Assembly (NCBI GenBank): GCA_016281315.1 | Contig: JAEEIJ010000040.1 | Span: 1 to 39,781, forward strand | Length of the DNA: 39,781 bases | Origin: Bacteroidales bacterium | GTDB lineage: Bacteria > Bacteroidota > Bacteroidia > Bacteroidales > UBA932 | Direction: 5' to 3' | Part shown: in pieces, positions 13,866 through 21,612 of the stretch | How positions within the stretch are numbered: position 1 is the first letter of the stretch | How the letters are laid out: every line of letters starts with the position of its first letter | The notes under the pieces: model-generated | Told to the model about the DNA's origin: nothing | Seen by the model: the letters and a program-made list of their open reading frames with translations, nothing else | The model's database searches: none | Program-made: the position numbers and the translations under genes

Positions 13866-14696
13866 ATGAAATTATCCAATGGATACGACATCCCCTCCGT
13901 GGGCTTCGGGACCTTCAAGACCCCGGACGGAGAAACGTGTGTAGAGTCTGTAAAAGAGGCACTTAAGGTCGGATACCGGCACATCGACACCGCAGCCTAT
14001 TATGGCAACGAAGTCTCGGTGGGCAAAGGCCTCCGACAGAGCGGCCTCCCCCGCGAAAAGGTCTACATCACCAGTAAGGTCTGGAACACCGAGCGCGGCT
14101 ACGACAAGACCCTCCGTGCCTGTGAAAAGACACTCAGGGACCTGGGAACGGACTATCTGGACCTCTACCTCATCCACTGGCCGGCCAACGAGCTGCAGTT
14201 CGGGGACAAGGCGGAAGGCATCAATCTGGACACCTGGAAGGCGCTGGAGCGGCTTGTCGATGAAAAGTTGGTGCGCAGCATCGGACTCAGCAACTTCTAC
14301 CCCAAGCATCTGGCGCCTATCCTGAAAAAAGCGAACGTCGCGCCCACGGTGGACCAGATCGAGTACCACCCGGGCCTGCTGCAGGAAGACACCGTAGCCC
14401 TGTGCCGCGGGAACGGCATCCTGGTGGAAGCCTGGAGTCCCCTGGGCCGCGGCCGCATCCTGGACAAGCCCCTTTTTGCGGAAATCGCGGGCCGATACGG
14501 TAAAACGCCCGCCCAGGTCATCCTGCGCTGGGTACTCCAGAAAGACATCCTTCCGCTGGTGAAGTCCGTCCACGCGGAACGCATCCGCGAGAACTACGAA
14601 ATCTTCGACTTCGAACTCTCAGCCGGGGAAATGGACGCCATCGACGCCCTGCCGCCGCAACGCCTGAGCGGCCACCCGGACGAAGTGACCTATTAA
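13866..14696 (+). CDS. Aldo/keto reductase
   Basis: 276 residues. Typical of AKR: GTFKTPDGE, GYRHIDTAAYYGNE (Asp and Tyr of the active site), YITSKVWN (Lys), DLYLIHWP (His), GLSNFYPKHL, QIEYHPGLLQ, AWSPLGRG, and the cofactor loop LPLVKSVHAERIREN. It reduces aldehydes or ketones with NADPH. The physiological substrate is unknown; 2,5-diketogluconate reductase-like enzymes are the nearest named relatives. It lies 22 nt after the DUF4359-like gene and 12 nt before an exported phosphatase, so the three may be one transcript. Confidence 0.95.
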   Translation: MKLSNGYDIPSVGFGTFKTPDGETCVESVKEALKVGYRHIDTAAYYGNEVSVGKGLRQSGLPREKVYITSKVWNTERGYDKTLRACEKTLRDLGTDYLDLYLIHWPANELQFGDKAEGINLDTWKALERLVDEKLVRSIGLSNFYPKHLAPILKKANVAPTVDQIEYHPGLLQEDTVALCRGNGILVEAWSPLGRGRILDKPLFAEIAGRYGKTPAQVILRWVLQKDILPLVKSVHAERIRENYEIFDFELSAGEMDAIDALPPQRLSGHPDEVTY

Positions 14697-14708
14697 TAGA
14701 TCCCTTTT

Positions 14709-15431
14709 ATGAAAAAGATACTTTTCGTCATCACCCTGAGCCTGCTGGGCCTTGTAGCCGCCCGGGCACAGGAAACCTATTTCACCATCGACGAAGTGCC
14801 GGACCTGGTGAAGTGCCTTCCCGCGCCGCCGGACACGGTGGGCACGGACTTCGACCACGACATCCTGCGCTATATGTGGGGGAAGAGGATGCGCCTTGAC
14901 GCGGAGCGCGCGGCAGAGGCCGATAGGGACGCCATCTGGGACCTGGATACGCTGGCGGCCATTTTCAGCGAGCCTTTCGGCCTGGAGATATCGGCCGAAA
15001 AGACCCCGGAAATCTATAAGGTGTTCGTGAACGGAATCAGTACCATCGCCATCGCGCGCGTCCGTCCCAAGGCCCATTTCCATCGCCTGCGCCCCTTCGA
15101 GTACTTCCAGGAGCACCTGCTCACCGTCTGGGAAGAAGAATCCTTGCGCGGCGAAGGCTCCTATCCTTCCGGCCACACCATCCGCGGCTGGGCGGCGGCC
15201 CTCATCCTGACGGAAATCAATCCCGCTGCCGCCAACGCGCTGTTTGCGCGCGGCTGGCGCTACGGCGAGAACCGCGTCATCGTGGGCGCCCATTGGCAGA
15301 GCGACGTGGACGCCAGCCGGCCGGCTGCCAGCATCGGCTATTCTTTCCTACAGACGTCTCCCGCCTACAGGGCTCAGATGGAAAAAGCTAAGAAAGAGTT
15401 CCGGAAACTCACCGGCTGCTGCAAACACTAG
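14709..15431 (+). CDS. Periplasmic class A acid phosphatase (PAP2 superfamily)
   Basis: 240 residues. An N-terminal signal peptide ends at ARA-QE (about residue 20). The PAP2 motifs are complete: K-x6-RP at 121-129, PSGH at 153-156, and R189-x5-H195-x3-D199. The pattern with GSYPSGHT and GENRVIVGAHWQSDV is that of PhoN-type nonspecific acid phosphatases, which release phosphate from organic esters in the periplasm. Its stop codon overlaps the facing small gene's stop in a shared CTAG. Confidence 0.93.
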   Translation: MKKILFVITLSLLGLVAARAQETYFTIDEVPDLVKCLPAPPDTVGTDFDHDILRYMWGKRMRLDAERAAEADRDAIWDLDTLAAIFSEPFGLEISAEKTPEIYKVFVNGISTIAIARVRPKAHFHRLRPFEYFQEHLLTVWEEESLRGEGSYPSGHTIRGWAAALILTEINPAAANALFARGWRYGENRVIVGAHWQSDVDASRPAASIGYSFLQTSPAYRAQMEKAKKEFRKLTGCCKH

Positions 15432-15736
15432 AACCACTCGACGTCCGTCAGGTCCAGTTCATTGCCGGGCAGGTTCCACCCCGGGGCGAAGTAGAAAGTG
15501 TAGTCCTTCAGTTCCCGCGGAATCCGATTCAGAAAAGCCAGTTTTGGCGCCCCGTAATCCCCGCTGCTGCCATACAGCGTGAAGGTTTTGTGCACGTCGT
15601 CCTTCCGGTACCAGCCGCCGCCGTGCACCTTGCCGTATCCGCGAGGCAGGTCCTTGTGCTGGTCCACCAGCCCGTACACCAGCGTGCCCACCAGCGGACG
15701 CTCCGGCTGCGATACCAATATGAATTTCGGGTGCAC
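15428..15736 (-). CDS. Small conserved hypothetical protein
   Basis: 102 residues if started at the GTG at 15736, five bases after the lpd stop; an alternative TTG at 15751 would overlap lpd. I do not recognise the family. The product has no signal peptide and is rich in Gly and aromatics (VHGGGWYRKDD, YGSSGDYG, YFAPGWNLPGN), suggesting a compact beta-rich fold. It is read in the same direction as lpd, so co-transcription is likely. Its stop shares CTAG with the acid phosphatase stop. Confidence 0.6.
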   Translation of the reverse strand: MHPKFILVSQPERPLVGTLVYGLVDQHKDLPRGYGKVHGGGWYRKDDVHKTFTLYGSSGDYGAPKLAFLNRIPRELKDYTFYFAPGWNLPGNELDLTDVEWF

Positions 15737-15740
15737 GGGA

Positions 15741-17114
15741 CTATCCCTCAAACAGGGTTTCCTTCAAGATTTCCGAAACGGTGGGGTGCGGGAGGATGAC
15801 CTTCCGGAGCTGCGAAACGGTGAGCTCCTGGGAGACGGCGACGCAGGCGGCCGAAATGATCTCCGAGGCGGGATTTCCCAGCAGGTGCACGCCCAGGACC
15901 ACGTCCGTGGCGGCGTCCGCGAGGATTTTGCAGAGGCCCTCTCCCCTTTCGTTTTCCGCCACGAAGCGGCCGGAGAAAGCCATCGGGAGCTTCAGCACCT
16001 TCACGTCGATACCCCGGGCCGATGCCTCCTCTTCCGTGAGCCCCACGCCCGCCACTTCCGGCAGGGTGTACACCACGCCGGGAACGGCGTCGTAGCGCAT
16101 TGTATCGGGAATGCCCAAAATAGTATTGACAGCCACTTCCCCCTCGCGGGAGGCCGTGTGCGCCAGCATCGAGAAGCCCGTCACGTCGCCGGCGGCATAG
16201 ACGCCGGGAACCGAAGTGCGCATCTGAGCGTCCACCTTGACGCCCCGGGGCCGCTCGCAGAGTTCCACGCCGATATTATCCAGGCCGATGCCATCAAGAG
16301 CCGCGCGCCGGCCCACGGAAACGAGGATCTTGTCCCCTGAGACGCGGGAAACCGCGCCGGAGGCATCCTCGAAAACCACCTCGTGACCCTCCACGGCCGT
16401 GACGCGGCAGCCCAGGAAGAACTGCACGCCACGGCGGGCATACTGCGCCTGGAGCATCGCGCTCAACTCACCGTCCATCGGCCCCAGGATCTTCGGAAGC
16501 ATCTCGATGACAGTGACTTCCGAGCCCACGGCGCTGAAAAAGCCGGCCAGTTCCATTCCGATGACCCCGCCGCCGATGACCACGAGGCGCGGCGGAATCC
16601 CGGCCGAAGCGAGAATCTCCCGGCTGGTGACCACCGAGCCGTCCGCAAGGCCTTCGCGAAGCCCCGGGATGGGCGGCACCACCGCCTCGGAACCCGTGCA
16701 GAGGAGCACGTTCCGCGCCTCGTAGACGTTTTCCCCGGCGGCAATCTCGAAGCCGGCGGCGCTGCGGCCGCGGATGACGGCAAATTCCTTTATCACTTCC
16801 ACGCCGGCGTCGCGCATCTGCACGCGGACGCCGCCCGTGAGCTTTTTCACCACCTTGTCCTTCCGCTTGAAAACGGCCGGAGCGTCGAAAATCGCATCCG
16901 ACACGGACACCCCGTACTTCTCCCCTTCCTGAGCATAGTGATAGAGCTTGGCGCTATAGAGCAGGGTCTTCGTGGGAATGCAGCCTTCGTTGAGGCAGAC
17001 GCCCCCCAGTTCCCGGCCCTCGAACAGCACCACCGAAAGCCCGGCGCGGCCGGCGCGGCCGGCGGCTACATACCCCCCCGGACCGGCACCCAAAACAGCT
17101 AAATCGTAAATCAT
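15741..17114 (-). CDS. lpd: Dihydrolipoyl dehydrogenase (E3)
   Basis: 457 residues. FAD site GAGPGGYVAAGRAG at the N-terminus, redox-active disulfide GGVCLNEGC (Cys40, Cys45), NAD site VIGGGVIGMELAGFF, second FAD segment GVYAAGDVTG, and the C-terminal catalytic His in PHPTVSE (His443). It reoxidises dihydrolipoamide in 2-oxoacid dehydrogenase or glycine cleavage complexes. No E1/E2 genes are adjacent. Its ATG overlaps the DUF721 stop (ATGA), so it is translationally coupled to the recF-DUF721 pair. Confidence 0.96.
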   Translation of the reverse strand: MIYDLAVLGAGPGGYVAAGRAGRAGLSVVLFEGRELGGVCLNEGCIPTKTLLYSAKLYHYAQEGEKYGVSVSDAIFDAPAVFKRKDKVVKKLTGGVRVQMRDAGVEVIKEFAVIRGRSAAGFEIAAGENVYEARNVLLCTGSEAVVPPIPGLREGLADGSVVTSREILASAGIPPRLVVIGGGVIGMELAGFFSAVGSEVTVIEMLPKILGPMDGELSAMLQAQYARRGVQFFLGCRVTAVEGHEVVFEDASGAVSRVSGDKILVSVGRRAALDGIGLDNIGVELCERPRGVKVDAQMRTSVPGVYAAGDVTGFSMLAHTASREGEVAVNTILGIPDTMRYDAVPGVVYTLPEVAGVGLTEEEASARGIDVKVLKLPMAFSGRFVAENERGEGLCKILADAATDVVLGVHLLGNPASEIISAACVAVSQELTVSQLRKVILPHPTVSEILKETLFEG

Positions 17115-17446
17115 TTAAGTATCAGTTCCTGAATGAAACCAACGGTTTTATTGTCGTTTATAAACAATTCATCCTGAGCGAGAAAAGCATTCATCTTTTC
17201 CACGAGCAAATCCTTCTGAAGGAAAAGCTGGCTGCGCATCACCGAGGAGCTCAGGGTGATATAGAGTTTCCCCCCGCGATAGTAGCGCCGAAGCGTCCAG
17301 GGACCGGCCCCGGAACAGGCGTCCCAGGCCGCGAAAACCCGCTGCGTATTGAGCCCCGCGGAAAGCTTCATCTGCTTGATGTAGGCCTCCACGATCTTGT
17401 CCATTCCCAGGGCCTCCTTCCGGTGCAGGCGGACCTCCTCGCTCAT
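17111..17446 (-). CDS. DUF721 (DciA-like) protein
   Basis: 111 residues. The conserved core (IVEAYIKQMKLSAGLNTQRVFAAWDACSGAGPWTLRRYYRGGKLYITLSSSVMRSQLFLQKDLLVEKMN) is that of DUF721. Related DciA proteins help load the replicative helicase where DnaC/DnaI is absent. Position directly after recF (4-nt overlap, ATGA) supports a replication or repair role. Confidence 0.88.
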   Translation of the reverse strand: MSEEVRLHRKEALGMDKIVEAYIKQMKLSAGLNTQRVFAAWDACSGAGPWTLRRYYRGGKLYITLSSSVMRSQLFLQKDLLVEKMNAFLAQDELFINDNKTVGFIQELILK

Positions 17447-18537
17447 AGCTTCGTGAACGCCCCTCCTTCGGCATTGAAATAGGCCCTGTCCTCCGTGAGG
17501 GAATCCACGATGGCCGAGAGCCGCTTCCGGTCCGTGTCCGTAATGAAAATCTGGCCGAAATCGGCCCCGGAGACCATTCCGATGAGGTTGGAGATGCGGC
17601 CCAGGTCCAGCTTGTCGAAGACGTCGTCCAGCAGCAGGATGGGTGCGAAACCGTACGAGCGCTTCATAATCTCGTACTGGGCGAACTTGAGAGCCACCAG
17701 GAAACTCTTCTGCTGCCCCTGGGAGCCCGCGCGGCGGATGGGATGGCCGTCCATCGTGAAGAGGAAATCGTCCCGCTGGGGACCGCTGGAGGTATAGTGC
17801 AGGACGCAGTCCCGCTCCCGGTGCGCGGCGAAAAGCTGCGTGAGGGGGGCATCGGCCAGTTCCGATTTATAGGCGATCGCCACTTCCTCGCGGCCGCCGG
17901 AGATGAGGCGGTAATAATCTGCCACCACGGGCTGCAGATCCGCCGCCCACTTGCGCCGGCCTTCGAACAGGGTGGCGGCGTACGCCTCCATCCGGCTGTC
18001 CAGCGCCTCCAGGAGGGACGCGTCCGGCCAGAGCTCCTTGAGCACCTTGTTCCGCTGGACCAGCAACCGGTTATAGGCCTGCAGGGCCGATAAATACTCC
18101 CGGTCCATCTGCGCGAGCACGACATTCGCCAGGCGCCTGCGTTCCTCCCCAGCCTCGCTCACCAGCGCGCCGTCCCCGGGCGAGACCATCACCACGGGCA
18201 GCACGCCCATATGGTCGCTCAGGCGCGTGTAGGGTTTGTCGTCCCGCGAGAGTTTCTTCTCTCCCTCGGCCACCTTGATGGAAAAACGCGACTCCAGCCC
18301 GTTCTCCATCAGATACGTACCGCCGATGGCAAAGCCGGCGGTGCCGTAGCGGAAGTTGCTGCGGTCCGGCGCCGGGAAGGCGCTCTTGGTCATCGAGAGG
18401 TAATGGATGGCGTCCAGCAGGTTCGTCTTCCCCTCCCCGTTGTTACCGCTGATGCAGTTCACGTTGGGGCTGAAGGAGAGTTCCTGGAACGCGATGTTCC
18501 GGAAATCCCGGACCACTATTTTCCTGAGGCTGGGCAT
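17443..18537 (-). CDS. recF: DNA replication and repair protein RecF
   Basis: 364 residues from the ATG at 18537 (MPSLRKIVVRDFRNIAFQEL). Walker A ISGNNGEGKTNLLDAIHYL, the SMC-like signature AGSQGQQKSFLVALKFAQ, and Walker B PILLLDDVFDKLD are present. It loads RecA at gapped DNA with RecO and RecR. The longer frame to 18618 would run through the promoter (TATATTTG, 18572-18565) and adds a non-homologous peptide. It heads the recF-DUF721-lpd operon. Confidence 0.95.
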   Translation of the reverse strand: MPSLRKIVVRDFRNIAFQELSFSPNVNCISGNNGEGKTNLLDAIHYLSMTKSAFPAPDRSNFRYGTAGFAIGGTYLMENGLESRFSIKVAEGEKKLSRDDKPYTRLSDHMGVLPVVMVSPGDGALVSEAGEERRRLANVVLAQMDREYLSALQAYNRLLVQRNKVLKELWPDASLLEALDSRMEAYAATLFEGRRKWAADLQPVVADYYRLISGGREEVAIAYKSELADAPLTQLFAAHRERDCVLHYTSSGPQRDDFLFTMDGHPIRRAGSQGQQKSFLVALKFAQYEIMKRSYGFAPILLLDDVFDKLDLGRISNLIGMVSGADFGQIFITDTDRKRLSAIVDSLTEDRAYFNAEGGAFTKL

Positions 18538-18560
18538 AGGCGCGAAGCTGATGGGTTTGC

Positions 18561-18592
18561 TTTGCAAATATAGAAAAAATTGTGTAAATTTG
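18561..18592 (+). promoter_or_regulatory. Promoter of the TPR protein gene
   Basis: TTTG (18561-18564), a 20-bp spacer and TAAATTTG (18585-18592): a full consensus. It overlaps the divergent recF -7 box. Confidence 0.75.
18565..18572 (-). promoter_or_regulatory. -7 box of recF
   Basis: TATATTTG on the minus strand, leading to a leader of about 25 nt before the ATG at 18537. It lies inside the spacer of the opposite promoter, so the two cannot be occupied together. Confidence 0.55.
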
Positions 18593-18627
18593 CGGGCTTT
18601 TAAGCAAATTAGAAACAATACAACTAT

Positions 18628-19311
18628 ATGGCAAAAATCACGAAGACCTCACAGGAAGAGCTGCGTCAGCAGAACGTAGCGGAGGCAGTTTCCAAGACGG
18701 AAGAATTTTTCAAGAAGAACGGCAAACTCATTTACGGGATCGTCATCGGCGTGCTGGTGGTCGCCCTTTGCATCCTGGCCTACAACCGGTTCATCCTGCA
18801 GCCCAAGAAGGCCCAGGCCACGGACCAGATGGTCAAGGCGGAGCAGTGGTTCCAGGCCGGCGAGTATGAGCTCGCCCTCAACGGAGACGACAACGACCTG
18901 GGGTTTGCCGATATCCTGGACCAGTACGGTTCCAAGGCCGGCAAGGCCGTCTATCTCTATGCCGGCATCTGCCAGCTGCGCACCGGTGCCTTTGAGGAGG
19001 CCATCGCCACCCTCAAGAAGTACGACGGCGAGGATCCCATCCTCCTGTCCCGCGCCCAGGCCTGCATCGGCGACTGCTATGTAGAGCTGGAAGACTACGG
19101 CAAGGCCATCGCCGCCTTTGAGAAAGCTGCTGCGACCGTGGACAACGCTTTCGCCGCCGCCTATCTCCTGAAGGCCGGCATCGCGGCCGAGGCAAACGGC
19201 GAGCCCGAGAAAGCGCTGGGCTTCTACAAGACCATCAAGGAGCAGTGGAACAACGCTCCCGAGGCGATGGAGATCGACAAGTACATCACCCGCATCGAAA
19301 CCGCCGAGTAA
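18628..19311 (+). CDS. Membrane-anchored TPR protein (YfgM-like)
   Basis: 227 residues. A cytosolic N-terminal stretch of about 35 residues, one membrane helix (LIYGIVIGVLVVALCILAYN, 35-54), then a periplasmic region of tetratricopeptide repeats (AVYLYAGICQLRTGAFEEAIATL, QACIGDCYVELEDYGKAIAAFEKAA, AYLLKAGIAAEANGEPEKALGFYK). This topology is that of YfgM-type accessory proteins near the Sec translocon, which assist folding of exported proteins. Start fits a good promoter with a 36-nt leader. YebC follows 3 nt later. Confidence 0.85.
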   Translation: MAKITKTSQEELRQQNVAEAVSKTEEFFKKNGKLIYGIVIGVLVVALCILAYNRFILQPKKAQATDQMVKAEQWFQAGEYELALNGDDNDLGFADILDQYGSKAGKAVYLYAGICQLRTGAFEEAIATLKKYDGEDPILLSRAQACIGDCYVELEDYGKAIAAFEKAAATVDNAFAAAYLLKAGIAAEANGEPEKALGFYKTIKEQWNNAPEAMEIDKYITRIETAE

Positions 19312-19314
19312 ACT

Positions 19315-20073
19315 ATGGGAAGAGCATTTGAGTTCCGCAAAGAGCGGAAAATGAAGCGTTGGGGCCATATGGCCAAGACCTTCACCAAGCTGGGCAAGGA
19401 AATCACCATCGCCGTCAAGCAGGGCGGGGCCGAGGTAACCGGCAACCCGCGTCTGCGTGCCCTCATCGCAGAGGCCAAGGCGGAGCAGATGCCCAAGGAG
19501 AACATCGAGCGCGCCATCAAGAAGGCGACGGAAGCCAAGACCGGCGATTTCAAGGAGATCGTCTACGAAGGCTTCGGCCCCTTCGGCATCGCCTACCTCG
19601 TGGAAGCCGCCACGGACAACAACACCCGCACGGTGGCCAACGTCCGCAGCTACTTCACCAAGTGCGGCGGTTCCCTCCAGACCAGCGGCTCCGTGGCCTT
19701 TATGTTCGACCACAAGTGCGTATTCCGCATCAAGGAAGACCCTGCGAAGCCCATCGACATCGACGAACTGGAGCTCGAACTGATCGACTTCGGCGCGGAG
19801 GAAGTCTTCAAGCAGGAAGTGGAGGACGAGGACGAGAACGTGACCGTGGAAATCTCCATCTACGGAGACTACACCGCCTACGGCCAGATCCAGAAATACA
19901 TCGAGGAGCACGGGTATGAGCTCATCTCCGGCGGCTTCGAGCAGATCCCCAACGTGGACCTGAAGGAAGTGACCGCTGAACAGCGCGCCACCCTGGACAA
20001 ACTCACCGGCCTGCTGGAAGACGACGAAGACGTCACCAACGTGTACTCCACCCTTGCACCGGAGGCCGAATGA
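19315..20073 (+). CDS. YebC/PmpR-family protein
   Basis: 252 residues. The N-terminal GRAFEFRKERKMKRWGHMAKTFTKLGKEI, the GNPRLRALIAEAKAEQMPKENIERAIKKA helix pair, and EIVYEGFGPFGIAYLVEAATDN identify the TACO1/YebC family, described both as transcription regulators and, more recently, as factors that help ribosomes at difficult sequences. Its TGA overlaps the ATG of the HprK-like gene (ATGA), so it is coupled to the unusual cassette that follows. Confidence 0.95.
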   Translation: MGRAFEFRKERKMKRWGHMAKTFTKLGKEITIAVKQGGAEVTGNPRLRALIAEAKAEQMPKENIERAIKKATEAKTGDFKEIVYEGFGPFGIAYLVEAATDNNTRTVANVRSYFTKCGGSLQTSGSVAFMFDHKCVFRIKEDPAKPIDIDELELELIDFGAEEVFKQEVEDEDENVTVEISIYGDYTAYGQIQKYIEEHGYELISGGFEQIPNVDLKEVTAEQRATLDKLTGLLEDDEDVTNVYSTLAPEAE

Positions 20074-20927
20074 CCTATCTGGTTGCAGGACACCGTTTTA
20101 TAGTGGAAGGTTTTCCGACAACGGAGAACCTTCGGCCGTTTCTGACGGAGGATGCGGAGGAGGCTCCCCTGCTGTTCACCCTCAAACGGGTGATCGCCCT
20201 GCCCAAGGAGCCCGCAACGGACTTCTTCACCACGGACGACGGTCCCGGTTTCCCGGAGATCGGCATCAGCCAGTATCAGGACGGCAGCTACCGCTTCCGC
20301 GTGAAACCCCTCCCGGGCCATCCCGTGGCGGGCGAGATCCATACTTCGGCCGATTTCACCCGGGCGGAGCTCGCGCTCTTCGGCCAGGACGACCATTTCG
20401 CCCTGAACAACGCCCTGATGCTGCTGTTCGCGTTTTCATCGGCCCATAAGGGGCTCCTGGAGATGCACGCCTCGGTAATTATGAACGACGGCCGCGGCTA
20501 CCTCTTCCTCGGGAAGAGCGGCACCGGCAAGAGCACCCACAGCAGCCTTTGGCTCAAGCACATCCCCGGCAGCGAACTCCTCAACGACGACAACCCCATC
20601 CTGCGTCTGATGCCGGACGGCTCGGCGCGCGTGTACGGCAGCCCCTGGAGCGGAAAAACGCCCTGCTACAAGGCCAAGGACGTTCCCGTGGGCGCGGTCG
20701 TGCGCATCCGTCAGGCCCCGTTCAACAAGATCGAGCGGCTGTCCCGGCTGCAGGCCTATGCATCCCTGATGTCATCGGCCTCGGGCTTCCGGCCCCTGAA
20801 GCAGCTCGCCGACGGCTGGCACCGTACGCTGGAAGGCCTCTGCGCCTCGGTCCCCTGCTACACGCTGGACTGCCTGCCGGACGAAGAAGCTGCCCGCGTG
20901 TGCCACAACGCCGTAACCAATGGATAA
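20070..20927 (+). CDS. HPr kinase-like / PEPCK-fold ATPase
   Basis: 285 residues. Walker A GKSGTGKST at 148-156 after a hydrophobic strand, followed by LLNDDNP (170-176) and SPWSGK (191-196), which are features of the HprK/PEP-carboxykinase fold seen in genes beside PqqD proteins. The N-terminal 130 residues are not HPr-kinase-like and I do not recognise them. No HPr or PTS gene is nearby, so classical sugar regulation is unlikely. In peptide-natural-product clusters related proteins phosphorylate precursor peptides; here the target is unknown. It overlaps the YebC stop by 4 nt and the next start by 8 nt. Confidence 0.8.
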   Translation: MTYLVAGHRFIVEGFPTTENLRPFLTEDAEEAPLLFTLKRVIALPKEPATDFFTTDDGPGFPEIGISQYQDGSYRFRVKPLPGHPVAGEIHTSADFTRAELALFGQDDHFALNNALMLLFAFSSAHKGLLEMHASVIMNDGRGYLFLGKSGTGKSTHSSLWLKHIPGSELLNDDNPILRLMPDGSARVYGSPWSGKTPCYKAKDVPVGAVVRIRQAPFNKIERLSRLQAYASLMSSASGFRPLKQLADGWHRTLEGLCASVPCYTLDCLPDEEAARVCHNAVTNG

Positions 20928-21345
20928 GAAGGTCGTCGCCAACGAGATCATCCTGGAGGATGCCGATATCCTGCTGAAAGAAGGCCGGGAAGTGACCCTG
21001 CGCCCGCTGGGCAGCAGTATGCTCCCCTTCATCCGCGGAGGTAAGGACAGCGTCCGCCTGAAGAAGATGCCCTCAGTGGCGGTGGGCGATATGATCCTGG
21101 TGCGCCTGCAGGGCCCCCGCTACGTGCTGCACCGTCTCATCGAAAAGGATGGCGACAAACTCACCCTGATGGGCGACGGCAACCTCGCGGGCACGGAAAG
21201 CTGCACCGAAAAGGATGTGATAGGAACGGTGATCGCCATCGAGCGGGGCCGGCGGGTGGTCAAACCCGGCAACGGTCTCTGGTGGCGGCGCATTCCCCGC
21301 ATCGTGAGAAGATATTTACTGGCAATCTACAGAAGAATCATATGA
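20920..21345 (+). CDS. S24/S26 signal-peptidase-like protein (SipW type)
   Basis: 141 residues. GSSMLPFI (31-38) carries the candidate nucleophile Ser33; VLHRLI gives His71 where classical type I signal peptidases have Lys, as in the SipW/ER-type Ser-His enzymes; GDGN (85-88) is the third conserved box. A basic C-terminal tail (WWRRIPRIVRRYLLAIYRRII) could lie on the membrane, but there is no N-terminal anchor. Between an HprK-like ATPase and a PqqD protein, it is the best candidate to cut a leader peptide. It overlaps the next start by 4 nt. Confidence 0.82.
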   Translation: MDKKVVANEIILEDADILLKEGREVTLRPLGSSMLPFIRGGKDSVRLKKMPSVAVGDMILVRLQGPRYVLHRLIEKDGDKLTLMGDGNLAGTESCTEKDVIGTVIAIERGRRVVKPGNGLWWRRIPRIVRRYLLAIYRRII

Positions 21346-21611
21346 GAATCAAGGAAGGATTCATTTTGAGGCAGATCTGCGGCGAGTACGTCGTCGTGGG
21401 CGAAGGCCTCGCGCAGGTGAACTTCAACAAAATGCTCTCCCTCAACGAGACGGCCGCCTACCTCTGGGACGCCGCCAAGGGGAAGGAATTCACCCCGGAA
21501 GAGCTGGTGGACCTGCTCCTGGAGCGCTACGAGGTTACCCGCGAGAAAGCCGCGGAGGACGTGGAGAAGCTCCTCGCCGTGTGGGTGAAGGAAGGCGTAG
21601 CCGAAGCCTAG
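21342..21611 (+). CDS. PqqD-family peptide chaperone
   Basis: 89 residues from the ATG at 21342, which overlaps the previous stop (ATGA). The PqqD pattern is clear: strands YVVVGEGLAQVNFNKMLSLNETAAYLWDAA, then helices FTPEELVDLLLERYEVTREKAAEDVEKLLAVWVKEGVAE. PqqD domains hold the leader of ribosomally made peptides and present them to modifying enzymes. No PQQ genes, radical SAM enzyme or cyclase is in the window, so the partner enzyme is missing or encoded elsewhere. Confidence 0.88.
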   Translation: MRIKEGFILRQICGEYVVVGEGLAQVNFNKMLSLNETAAYLWDAAKGKEFTPEELVDLLLERYEVTREKAAEDVEKLLAVWVKEGVAEA

Positions 21612-21612
21612 G